DNA of 9,692 nucleotides from JBCDGZ01 sp038750655 (GTDB lineage Bacteria; Bacteroidota; Bacteroidia; Chitinophagales; Saprospiraceae). This document shows, piece after piece, positions 1 through 6,881 of this stretch. The stretch is from positions 1-9,692 of the forward strand of contig JBCDGZ010000210.1 of assembly GCA_038750655.1 (NCBI GenBank), written 5' to 3'. The notes under the pieces were generated by a model that saw only the letters and a program-made list of their open reading frames with translations, was not told the DNA's origin and made no database searches. Made by a program: the position numbers and the translations under genes. Position 1 is the stretch's first letter. Every line of letters starts with the position of its first letter.

Positions 1-2
1 AC

Positions 3-65
3 GATGTATTTGGAACGATAGAAAACAAGGCCATGCATTATGCGGTTGATAATATGAGGAGGTGA
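3..65 (+). CDS. C-terminal end of an unidentified protein (5' part outside the window)
   Basis: The frame starting at base 3 is open from the window edge and ends with TGA at 63-65, giving a 20-residue tail (DVFGTIENKAMHYAVDNMRR). The tail looks like a normal soluble amphipathic C-terminal helix, and a strong intrinsic terminator begins about 40 bases after the stop, which supports this being a real gene end. The other two + frames also close within the first 50 bases and lack such support. I do not recognise the family from so short a piece and assign no function. Confidence 0.55.
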   Translation, partial: DVFGTIENKAMHYAVDNMRR

Positions 66-103
66 TGAAAAAATAGGGAATTTAAATTCCTGATTTCTGT
101 TTC

Positions 104-138
104 AAGTGCTGTCATTATTGCAATGGCAGCACTTTTTT
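104..138 (+). terminator. Rho-independent terminator of the left-edge gene
   Basis: Bases 104-116 pair with 122-134 in a 13-bp stem with a single G-T wobble (112/126) and a 5-base loop (ATTGC). The stem runs into six T's (133-138). The reverse strand has an A-rich counterpart (few T's after the stem), so the signal acts on + strand transcripts. It ends the gene that stops at 65 and is also the apparent target of the group IIC intron fragment that starts four bases later. Confidence 0.93.
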
Positions 139-141
139 ATT

Positions 142-310
142 GTGCGCCCGGCAGGGCGCAATCACTAGGGGGTTAAAGTCCCCTGTGCGCCCGGTAAGGG
201 GAAGCACTAGCTAAGCGGCAAGGCCAATATTGTGAGGTATTGACGGTGCCTCTTACACCGCTGTACAGTGATCCCCGATATTACGGAGGTTCGGTATCGA
301 CTTATTAATT
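142..310 (+). mobile_element. Truncated group IIC intron, 5' domain I remnant
   Basis: The segment opens with the group II 5' boundary GTGCG at 142. It then forms the first hairpin of domain I (TGCGCCC 143-149 with GGGCGCA 154-160, loop GGCA). Next come the conserved CACTAGGGGG...AGTCCCC hairpin (about 164-184) and the CACTAGCTAAGCGGCAAGG stretch (about 206-224). From memory these match, in the same order, the start of class IIC introns such as the Oceanobacillus iheyensis one. IIC introns characteristically insert just behind intrinsic terminators, as here. After about 232 similarity is lost, although small hairpins continue (CGGTG/CACCG near 243-260; CGATA/TATCG near 276-300). No domain V, no domain VI and no maturase/reverse-transcriptase frame follow before sbcC, so the element is dead. 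The 5' end is firm; the 3' limit is arbitrary. Confidence 0.8.
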
Positions 311-316
311 TGGGAA

Positions 317-349
317 AAGCGGCCCGGAGAAATTCGGGTCGCTTGTTTT
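317..349. terminator. Hairpin terminator between intron remnant and sbcC, possibly bidirectional
   Basis: AAGCGGCCCG (317-326) pairs with CGGGTCGCTT (335-344), ten pairs with one wobble, around an 8-base loop. On the + strand the stem is followed by GTTTTATTT. On the - strand the same stem begins just beyond the sbcC stop codon and is followed by four T's, so it most likely ends the sbcDC transcript and may also stop + strand readthrough from the left. Confidence 0.85.
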
Positions 350-2753
350 ATTTCCAGCTAACCGTCGAGCCTTGCGGACTCTTAATGACTTCCAGGATAT
401 TGGGGAAGTATTCCTTGACAGAGTTGATATGTGAAATGATGTAGATTTGCTGGTATTGCTTTTTCAAGTGTTCGAGGGCCATTAAGATTTCGAAGCGGCG
501 ATCATCGTCTTGGCTACCGAAAATTTCATCGAAGGCCAGGAAATTGATGGCCTCCGTGCTACCTGACAGTTCGGCAATCGCTCGGCTGATCCCGATGCGG
601 AGGCAGAAGTTGGCCAGGTCGATTTCCCCGCCGGAGAAGCGAGTGATGGGGTAGTATTCTCCATCTTCGAGAATATGAAATTCAAAATTATCATCCACCC
701 TAATACTCTCGTAGCGTCCTTTGGTGATCTGCTCAAATAGCACGCTAGCGTTTTGAGCGATGGTCGGGCGAACTTGGCTGAGGATATAGGTTTTGAATTG
801 GGAAAACACTTCATCAAGCGTATCCAGCTCTTGGAAATCTACTTTGGTCTGCTCGATTTTTTGCTTGTTCTTTTCCTCTTTATCCAGCTCCTGTTGCAGG
901 GCTTTAAATTCATTTTGTAGATTATTAAGCAAAAGTTCTTGTTGGCGGAGCGCGGCCTGGGCCTGCTCGCGAACTTGCTCGGTTTGGCTCATCAGTTGGC
1001 GGGCCTTTGCGTACTGTTCTTCCGAAAATTTTAAGGCTTTTAGCTCTTGCTTTTGTGCTTTGATCTTTTCGTTACCATTAGCGATCCGCTCTTTGCGGTT
1101 AGCGATTTGGGCATTGACCTCTTCCAGCCGCGCCACCTCTTTTTCTTTGGTGATGTGAGCGAGGTAAAAAGCTTCTTCCTCATTGAGCTGGCTTTGCACC
1201 TGAGCATAAAGTTGCTCGTCAAACTGCGGATTACCGAGGGCCTCAATTTGCCGGCGAACGTCTTGGCGGGCCAGCTTTTTTTGCTTGCCCGTCTCCATAC
1301 GTGCTTGCAGTTGCTGTTGATTTTCCTGCCTAATCTGCTGGCGGGCGAAAAAGCTTTGAGCCTGCCCCTCTAGCGTCTTTTGTTGTTTTTGCTGTTGCTC
1401 CTTTGCTTTTTCCTGTTCTTCAATTTGTCCGGTCAGCTGTTGCAATTGTTGATTTTGAAATTGCTCGATTTCTTCAGACAGTCGCCCTATGGTTTGTTCG
1501 TAGCTGTTGATGAGGGGCTGTAGGCAGGTGGGGCAATGGGCCTCTTTGCCTAGGGCTTCGATTTGGGCGATCTGTTGCTGGCGTTCTTTGATTTTGGCCT
1601 TTAGGCCACCGCGTCGGGCGATTAATTCATCCAGTGCCTTTGCTCGATCGGCGAGTAGGGTAGCCAGCTCCTTTAGCTGTTCTTGTACGTCTGATAGGTC
1701 TTGGTCTACGTCGGCTTCTGCTTTGATCTTTTCTTCCAGCCGCTTGACCTCATCGACTAGTGTCGCCAGCTCTTGGCTGAGGAGATTCTCTTGCTGCCGC
1801 AGGTTGCGCGCCTTTTCAAATCGTCGCCTATCGGCCTCTAGCTGTTCGAATTGTGCCTTTTGCTTCAAGTATGCCTGTTTGCGGGGCAACTCCGCCTTGA
1901 GGCTCTTTTGCTTTTCCTTCAGTACTAATGCCTCTTCCTTTAGCTCTTTTAGCTGGTCGCTTAGTTTGGCTACGCCCTCCTCGAATCTTATTCGATCAGC
2001 CTCCAACTGCGTAAATCGCTGATAATTTTCACTTTGCTGACCAAAATCAGCCTTAGCTTGCTGGTACTTACCATTACTTTTGTCAAAATCTTGCTGGCAT
2101 TTACCCAGCGCTTTTTCAGCAGCCTTTATTTGCTTACTCCATTCTTTGAGCTGTTTTTGCTTGGCCTTCAGTTCCTCGGCAGACAGCAGCAGCTCTTCCT
2201 GCGCCTTGATTTGAGCTTTATAATCATTTCTATCCGCACGGACCAGCCGCTGGATTTGATCTAGGTTATCCAGCCCAATCATTCTGCGGATGGTCAGTTT
2301 GCGTTCTTCTTTGGTAGCCGAGGAAAGCATACTCAGCTCCTTTTGCCCAGAAAAAATAGAGCGGGTAAAAGCATCCTTATCCATCCCCAGTAGCCGCGCC
2401 ACCTCCTGATTGACTGCTGCCACACCGTTGGCGATCTGCTCGTCTTTTTGGTCATAAAGTGCGGCATGATGCGTCAGGACCTTTCCGCGAAATTCCCGCC
2501 TCGCTCGATAAACCTTGGCTTGTACCTCAAAGCTCAACTCTAAGGCAACAGTAGCTTTCTCTTCCGCCCAGCTGGTCTTGTAAAAGCCTTTCCCCGTGCT
2601 GGCTGTACCAAATAGGCAAAGTAGGACCGCCTCGAACAGACTGGATTTTCCCGAGCCATTGCGACCGACAATGCCTACAAGGCCCTCTTTGAAATCGAGT
2701 TCCAGCGAGCTGTATTGCTTGAAGTTACTGAGGTGAAGAGATTTGAGTATCAT
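348..2753 (-). CDS. sbcC: SbcC / Rad50-type ATPase subunit of the SbcCD nuclease
   Basis: This 801-residue protein is the ATPase and tethering arm of SbcCD, which works with SbcD to open hairpins, trim blocked DNA ends and cut long palindromes. Visible motifs are Walker A GRNGSGKS (30-37), Q-loop FSGQ (134-137), ABC signature FSGGE (706-710), Walker B FLAFDE (738-743) and the H-loop histidine H775. Between the two ATPase halves lies a Lys/Glu/Gln-rich coiled coil of roughly 180-640, interrupted by the zinc-hook motif CPTC (C407, C410). At 801 residues it is shorter than E. coli SbcC (about 1050), so the arms are short. Its ATG overlaps the sbcD TGA as ATGA, which points to translational coupling. 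A hairpin terminator follows the stop at once. The long frames read on the opposite strand are shadows of this repetitive sequence. Identification is very secure. Confidence 0.97.
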   Translation of the reverse strand: MILKSLHLSNFKQYSSLELDFKEGLVGIVGRNGSGKSSLFEAVLLCLFGTASTGKGFYKTSWAEEKATVALELSFEVQAKVYRARREFRGKVLTHHAALYDQKDEQIANGVAAVNQEVARLLGMDKDAFTRSIFSGQKELSMLSSATKEERKLTIRRMIGLDNLDQIQRLVRADRNDYKAQIKAQEELLLSAEELKAKQKQLKEWSKQIKAAEKALGKCQQDFDKSNGKYQQAKADFGQQSENYQRFTQLEADRIRFEEGVAKLSDQLKELKEEALVLKEKQKSLKAELPRKQAYLKQKAQFEQLEADRRRFEKARNLRQQENLLSQELATLVDEVKRLEEKIKAEADVDQDLSDVQEQLKELATLLADRAKALDELIARRGGLKAKIKERQQQIAQIEALGKEAHCPTCLQPLINSYEQTIGRLSEEIEQFQNQQLQQLTGQIEEQEKAKEQQQKQQKTLEGQAQSFFARQQIRQENQQQLQARMETGKQKKLARQDVRRQIEALGNPQFDEQLYAQVQSQLNEEEAFYLAHITKEKEVARLEEVNAQIANRKERIANGNEKIKAQKQELKALKFSEEQYAKARQLMSQTEQVREQAQAALRQQELLLNNLQNEFKALQQELDKEEKNKQKIEQTKVDFQELDTLDEVFSQFKTYILSQVRPTIAQNASVLFEQITKGRYESIRVDDNFEFHILEDGEYYPITRFSGGEIDLANFCLRIGISRAIAELSGSTEAINFLAFDEIFGSQDDDRRFEILMALEHLKKQYQQIYIISHINSVKEYFPNILEVIKSPQGSTVSWK

Positions 2754-3898
2754 CGTTTTCGGTATTCGCCGCTTTCGTAAAGGTTGAAGTAATACTGGGC
2801 TCTGGTGTTCAGCCGCTTAGCCTTTTTTTCATCTTTAATTTTCTTATTGATAAAGCCATTCATCAGCACATCCAGGGTCTCGGTAGTCGTCATCACTTCG
2901 TCGCCCTGCTCTGCACGATCGGCAAACAGCCGTCTAACGTTAATGTGTACGGGGCCAGGGACGATCTCTTGTATCCTCTTGTTGGACAGCTGGACGGCTT
3001 GTATGGATTGAATTTGGTGGAGATAGAGGTTGAGCATGGATTGCTCCAATTCCAAGCCTTGAACGGCGCTTAACAGTTCTGTTTCGATGTCTTCTACACT
3101 TTTGCTGGCGCAATCCTTGATGTCCAGCCGATGCCAAAGGCGGGTTTTGATGGGGATGAGAGTGGGGACGGGCGGCTCGGTTGGGCCGGCTTCCAGTTCC
3201 AGTATACAGTAGCCCTTTTCCTTACCTACTTCGGTATCGCTCATGCGTTCCGTCGAGCCGCTGTACCAGGCGTTGGCCAGCCCACGCACCTGTTGGTAGT
3301 TGTGCCAGTGCCCCAGTGCCACGTAATCAAATTGTCGGAGCAGGGCCATGCGTTCGGGAGGGAAGAGCTTTTCGCCGAATTCTTCCATGATGTAGTCTTT
3401 GCCGATGGAGGTGTGCAGCATCAGTACATTGAGCTTTCCCTCGATCGGTTGTATCTTTTTCATCTCCTCCAATTGCAGCTGATCATCGTTGATATGGGGG
3501 AGGCCGTGTACGACTAGATCGCCGAATTCGACGGTTTCGTAGGCTTGTTGGAAAATGGGGTAGACGCCTTTGATGGTGCGGAAGGCCTGTAGGATGGGGC
3601 TGGTATAGATGGTTTTGGGAGTAGAATGGTTGCCGGCAATGATGACGATGGGGAGGCCAGCATCCGAGAGGCGGTTGAGCTGTTCGAGGGCAAAGATCAT
3701 GGGGCGGTTAGGAGGGGAGGGACGGTGGAAAAAGTCGCCGGCGTGAAGGATCAGGTCGGGGCGGAGTTCAATGGCCGCATCGATGACCTGTTCGAAGGCG
3801 TCGTAAAAGTCCTGTTCCCGCAGGTTGATGCCTTTGGCTCCTACCTTGTCAAGATCACTGTAGCCCAAATGGGTGTCGGAGAAGTGTAGTATTTTCAT
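2750..3898 (-). CDS. sbcD: SbcD / Mre11-type nuclease subunit of SbcCD
   Basis: This is the metallophosphoesterase-fold nuclease partner of SbcC, acting as 3'-5' exonuclease and hairpin endonuclease in DNA repair. Counting from ATG at 3898 (382 residues), the two-metal-site motifs appear in order: D8-T-H10, GDFFH (D54, H57), GNH (N90, H91), LHTS (H162) and GHWH (H197, H199). A C-terminal capping and SbcC-binding region rich in Lys/Arg follows (about 300-382). Length is normal for the family (about 400). An upstream in-frame TTG at 3904 would add two residues, but ATG at 3898 is preferred because MKILHFSDTH is the usual family start and the promoter lies very close upstream. The gene leads an operon with sbcC, overlapping it by four bases. 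Confidence 0.96.
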   Translation of the reverse strand: MKILHFSDTHLGYSDLDKVGAKGINLREQDFYDAFEQVIDAAIELRPDLILHAGDFFHRPSPPNRPMIFALEQLNRLSDAGLPIVIIAGNHSTPKTIYTSPILQAFRTIKGVYPIFQQAYETVEFGDLVVHGLPHINDDQLQLEEMKKIQPIEGKLNVLMLHTSIGKDYIMEEFGEKLFPPERMALLRQFDYVALGHWHNYQQVRGLANAWYSGSTERMSDTEVGKEKGYCILELEAGPTEPPVPTLIPIKTRLWHRLDIKDCASKSVEDIETELLSAVQGLELEQSMLNLYLHQIQSIQAVQLSNKRIQEIVPGPVHINVRRLFADRAEQGDEVMTTTETLDVLMNGFINKKIKDEKKAKRLNTRAQYYFNLYESGEYRKR

Positions 3899-3914
3899 GT
3901 GCAAATTGAGGTCC

Positions 3915-3945
3915 CAAAAATACGCATAAGCCCTCAGTTGACAAA
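3915..3945 (-). promoter_or_regulatory. Bacteroidota-type promoter for sbcDC
   Basis: Read on the - strand, TTTG (3945-3942) is followed after exactly 19 bases by TATTTTTG (3922-3915). This matches the primary sigma consensus known from Bacteroidota (-33 TTTG, -7 TAnnTTTG). Transcription would begin near 3909, leaving a leader of roughly ten bases before the sbcD ATG at 3898. The -33 element lies inside the last codons of the YheT-like gene. The match and spacing are seen directly; activity is inferred. Confidence 0.75.
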
Positions 3946-4893
3946 CTCCCAGGCCCGTCTTTCTGCCCAGGAGGTTTTGGAGTTGATGAGATTAAAGCCG
4001 ACGTGGCCTCCGTGACGAGGAGTTTCTAGGAAAAAATTGGGCTTGCGTTGGGCAAAATCTTCGGGCGAGCATTCGGGCGAGAGGATGGGATCATTGATGG
4101 CATTGACCAACAGGCAGGGAATTTCGATGGGCTCCATATAGTGGATCGCCGAGGCTTGATAATAAAAGTCATCGGCGTCGCGATAGCCATTGATGGGGGC
4201 GGAAAAGAAGTTGTCAAAATCTTTCCAGACCTTAATTTTTTCAAAATTGCTGAGGTCGACAACGCCGGGAAACTGCTCGGCTTTGGCGGATATTTTGGCG
4301 AAAAGCATCCTGGCGAAGCGATCTCGGTAGATTTTATTGCGGGGATCATCCAGGAGATGGGCGCTGGCCATTAGGTCGCAGGGGGTAGAAAAGCCTATGG
4401 CTTTGCGGACAACTTCCGGCACATTGCCCTTTCCACTATTGACCCCCAAATACTTAAAGGTAATGCTCCCGCCCATGCTAAAGCCAATCATGACAATTTC
4501 CTCATAATCCTTCGTGCGCAGTGCATGCTGGATTACCTCCCCGATGTCCTCAATCTCCCCGTGATTGTACAGCCGCAAATTTCGATTCATCTCCCCACTA
4601 CAAGAGCGACAGTTCCAAGCCAGCGCATCCCAACCCTGGCTAGCAAAGTGGCGGGCCATCCCCTTGATATAATGCCGATCGCTGTTGCCCTCCAGCCCAT
4701 GCGTCAGCAGCACCAGCCTGCGGCTCCCCTGATCCAACCAATCCAGATCGACGAAGTCGCCGTCCGACAGCTCTAGGCGCTCCCGCTCGTACTGCACATC
4801 CCTGATCCTGCGGAACAGGGCCGGATAAATCGTCTCCAAATGCGCATTGAAAAGGAAGAAAGGCTTGCGGTAGGTAGCGTTCAGCAGCGGCAT
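3934..4893 (-). CDS. YheT-like alpha/beta hydrolase (COG0429 type)
   Basis: This 319-residue protein belongs to the alpha/beta-hydrolase family of E. coli YheT and eukaryotic ABHD1/3-type esterases. The true substrate is unknown; acyl esters or lipids are plausible. Family marks are NAHLETIYPALFR near residues 16-28, an oxyanion-hole segment HGLEGN (65-70), and the nucleophile elbow GFSMGG with S139. The rest of the triad is D268 (NAINDPIL) and H297 (RHGGHVGF). The protein is cytosolic, with no signal peptide. ATG at 4893 gives the usual family N-terminus. It lies 35 bases upstream of sbcD on the same strand and could be co-transcribed, but sbcD has its own promoter at its end, so a shared function with SbcCD is not implied. 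The family call is secure; the reaction is unknown. Confidence 0.92.
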   Translation of the reverse strand: MPLLNATYRKPFFLFNAHLETIYPALFRRIRDVQYERERLELSDGDFVDLDWLDQGSRRLVLLTHGLEGNSDRHYIKGMARHFASQGWDALAWNCRSCSGEMNRNLRLYNHGEIEDIGEVIQHALRTKDYEEIVMIGFSMGGSITFKYLGVNSGKGNVPEVVRKAIGFSTPCDLMASAHLLDDPRNKIYRDRFARMLFAKISAKAEQFPGVVDLSNFEKIKVWKDFDNFFSAPINGYRDADDFYYQASAIHYMEPIEIPCLLVNAINDPILSPECSPEDFAQRKPNFFLETPRHGGHVGFNLINSKTSWAERRAWEFVN

Positions 4894-5079
4894 GGTCGTC
4901 TGATGATTTTTGATTAAGAGGTAAAGGTAAGTAAGATTTATTTATTGTTTGTCCGATCTTTTTAATATCCCTTTAACAGCATTTAATACTTCATTGACAC
5001 TTCTCGGCGGTGTAATTGCGGTTATATAAGTATACAGCATAGTATTCAATCAATTGCAAAACCCTAAATCTACATTGCC
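4894..5079. promoter_or_regulatory. Divergent intergenic region between YheT-like gene and lipoprotein gene
   Basis: This 186-base AT-rich stretch must hold the promoters of two genes that point apart. No perfect Bacteroidota promoter was found. Weak candidates are TACCTTTA on the - strand (one mismatch to TAnnTTTG, no good -33 partner) and, on the + strand, TTGACA at 4994-4999 with TATATA at 5023-5028, spaced 23 bases and so too far apart for a standard sigma-70 site. A small imperfect hairpin (ATT-G-ACAC 4993-5000 with GTGT-AAT 5010-5016) sits here and could be an operator. No coding frame is credible. Confidence 0.5.
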
Positions 5080-6276
5080 ATGAAAACGAGAAAGAATTTT
5101 CGCACCGGACTATTGAGTTTATTAGGAATTTTATTGATGCTGAGTGCCTGCGTCTCTCCACAGCAGATGATCGAGGCCGGAGATTACGACCTGTCCATCT
5201 ACCGTTCCCTCAAAAAGATGAAGGGCAAGAAAAAGAAGAAGCCCAAATTCGTTGCTGCCGTCGAAGAGGCTTTTGCTAAGGTTACCGAGCGCGATATGCG
5301 CGCCCTGCGCAACCTGGAAGCGGAAAATCGCCCCGAGAATTGGGTGAAAATCAACGCCATCCACCGCACCATCCGCAAACGCCAGGACATGATTGAGCCT
5401 TATTTGCCACTGATTGATAAGAAAGGTCGTCAAGCGGAGTTCCGCTTTGTCAAAATTGATGGACTAGAGCGCGAATCCAGAGAACGGGCGGCTGCCTTCT
5501 TTTATAATGACGCTAAGGCTTTGTTGGCAGCGGCGGAGCGCGGAGATCGCCGTGCAGCTCGCCAAGCCTTCAACCAGCTGCAAAATATTAATACTTACTA
5601 CGACAACTACCGCGATAAGGAAGCTTTGTTGGACAAGGCCCGCGAGCTGGGCGTAAGCCACATCGCCTTTGAGGTCATCAACGATGCCAATGTCATCCTA
5701 CCCGCTGATTTTGAGCGCGAGCTGCTCAGCTTCGGTACCGGAGAGATGAACACCCGTTGGAAGGTTTTTCACCTCAACCCTAAGTCAGGAGTTGACTATG
5801 ACTATCAAATCAATGTTCGCCTAACGAATATCGAGGTCAGCCCTGAATTTGTTAAGGAACGGGAGTATGTTGATGCTAGAGAGATTGAGGACGGGTTCGA
5901 ATATGTGCTTGATGGCAACGGAAATGTGCTCAAAGACAGCCTCGGTAACGATATTACCGTACCGCGCAAGCGCTTCATCCAGGCCCGTATTTTTGAAACC
6001 TTACAGAACAAATTTGCCCGCATGAGTGGCCAGATCGAATACATCGATAAGCAAAGCAACAACCTGGTACACAGCGAACCGATGAATGTCGAGGCCATCT
6101 TTGAAAACTACGCTTCTACTTTCCGAGGAGACCGCCGGGCTTTGACTGAAAACAGCAGACTGCGCATTGGCAATCGACCGCAGCCATTTCCGACCGATGC
6201 GGATTTATTGCTCAATGCTGCCTACGAGCTGAAGCCAGTTATCATCGATCAGATCAGGTACTATCGAACGATCTAG
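5080..6276 (+). CDS. Outer- or periplasmic-side lipoprotein of unknown function
   Basis: This 398-residue protein begins with a lipoprotein signal peptide: positive residues (K2-R8), a hydrophobic core (about 10-21), and the lipobox LSAC with the lipidated cysteine at C24. Just after it lies a strongly basic patch (KKMKGKKKKKPK, about 46-57). A mostly helical, charged region (60-195) contains repeated acidic/basic segments that resemble TPR-like helices. It is followed by a more beta-type region (about 195-330, including RWKVFHLNP and DYDYQINVRLTNIEV) and a tail ending near IDQIRYYRTI. I do not recognise a named domain. It probably sits on the periplasmic side of a membrane. ATG at 5080 gives an ideal signal peptide. 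The gene is monocistronic: a divergent neighbour lies upstream and a terminator follows 55 bases after the stop. The coding frame is certain; the function is unknown. Confidence 0.9.
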   Translation: MKTRKNFRTGLLSLLGILLMLSACVSPQQMIEAGDYDLSIYRSLKKMKGKKKKKPKFVAAVEEAFAKVTERDMRALRNLEAENRPENWVKINAIHRTIRKRQDMIEPYLPLIDKKGRQAEFRFVKIDGLERESRERAAAFFYNDAKALLAAAERGDRRAARQAFNQLQNINTYYDNYRDKEALLDKARELGVSHIAFEVINDANVILPADFERELLSFGTGEMNTRWKVFHLNPKSGVDYDYQINVRLTNIEVSPEFVKEREYVDAREIEDGFEYVLDGNGNVLKDSLGNDITVPRKRFIQARIFETLQNKFARMSGQIEYIDKQSNNLVHSEPMNVEAIFENYASTFRGDRRALTENSRLRIGNRPQPFPTDADLLLNAAYELKPVIIDQIRYYRTI

Positions 6277-6330
6277 GGCCTGTTAAGAACAAAATCCGAT
6301 TCTACTATAAACTGAGAATGAATAGAGAAG

Positions 6331-6357
6331 CGCCTCGCCATTGTGCGGGGCGTTTTT
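6331..6357 (+). terminator. Rho-independent terminator of the lipoprotein gene
   Basis: CGCCTCGC (6331-6338) pairs with GCGGGGCG (6345-6352), eight pairs with one T-G wobble, around a 6-base loop, followed by TTTTT (6353-6357). It lies 55 bases after the stop of the lipoprotein gene. On the reverse strand no T-run follows the stem, so it acts on + strand transcripts. Confidence 0.92.
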
Positions 6358-6419
6358 CTGTTATCGAAGAATTATTTTTTTGAAGTAAGGGTAAGGGAGA
6401 GAAAGGGGAGGGAAAAAGA

Positions 6420-6647
6420 TCAGAGGCTTCTGGAAATCGGGCGAGGCATCCGGCTCTCGTCGAAATCAATTTCTTGGATCAAATCAGAATCACAGAGAAT
6501 GATGGCGGTGATGAGCAACAAAACGGCGGCGATACAAAGTCCTAAGACAAATTGAAATTGGAAGATATAGTACATCGTGAAGAAGAAGGAACCGCAGAGC
6601 ATCAAACCGATCGAATAACCGGCGAAAACATAGAATGATTTTTTCAT
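6420..6647 (-). CDS. Small two-helix membrane protein
   Basis: The 75-residue frame begins MKKSFYVFAGYSIG and contains two hydrophobic helices (about residues 6-30 and 33-53) joined by a very short turn (FQFQF). An acidic tail (CDSDLIQEIDFDESRMPRP) follows. The predicted form is a helical hairpin in the inner membrane with both ends on the same side, and the Lys-Lys start suggests the cytoplasm. The ATG start, regular amphipathic pattern and placement in otherwise empty sequence favour a real gene; no strong ribosome site is seen, as is usual for Bacteroidota. Family unknown. Competing frames over the same bases lack such a protein-like pattern. A function cannot be given. Confidence 0.65.
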   Translation of the reverse strand: MKKSFYVFAGYSIGLMLCGSFFFTMYYIFQFQFVLGLCIAAVLLLITAIILCDSDLIQEIDFDESRMPRPISRSL

Positions 6648-6881
6648 GGTGTTTGGCGTTAAGTAAGTTGGTAAAAAATGGGGTAATTAACGTTTTCATT
6701 CTCTTAATGCCAAAAATGGTGCCACGGGAAGCATTAAAATGGCCTTTTTTTAAAAATACCCTCAATAGGGTAGAAGATGGAAATGGCTGTATTTGGACGT
6801 ATATTCTGGCCTTAAACTGGGCATTTCCCAGCCGAATTGCTACATTGGGCAGCTATTGTAATACCTTACCATTTAAACACT
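6648..6881. other. Intergenic region upstream of the hydratase gene
   Basis: This 234-base stretch lies between divergent genes. It holds one clear hairpin, TACCCT (6757-6762) with AGGGTA (6767-6772), loop CAAT. On the - strand the stem is followed by TTTTT, the form of a weak intrinsic terminator that would stop antisense transcription leaving the hydratase side. No full Bacteroidota promoter was found for either gene. No coding frame is convincing. Confidence 0.45.

Noticed and set aside
66..77. Mini frame ATGAAAAAATAG preceded by GAGGAGG
   Set aside because: It encodes only three residues; the purine-rich stretch is part of the preceding coding end.
482..2264. Several long + strand frames and - strand frames inside sbcC
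   Set aside because: They are shadows of the low-complexity coiled-coil coding sequence; their translations are Ser/Cys/Leu-rich with no protein-like pattern, and the sbcC frame carries all family motifs.
3902..3904. TTG as sbcD start, two codons upstream
   Set aside because: ATG at 3898 gives the standard SbcD N-terminus and fits the predicted transcription start better.
4994..5028. TTGACA and TATATA as a sigma-70 promoter for the lipoprotein gene
   Set aside because: The 23-base spacing is too long, and Bacteroidota use a different consensus.
6490..6765. 91-residue - strand frame overlapping the small membrane protein
   Set aside because: It has no hydrophobic or domain pattern and ends in His/Arg-rich noise; the 75-residue frame is the more protein-like reading.
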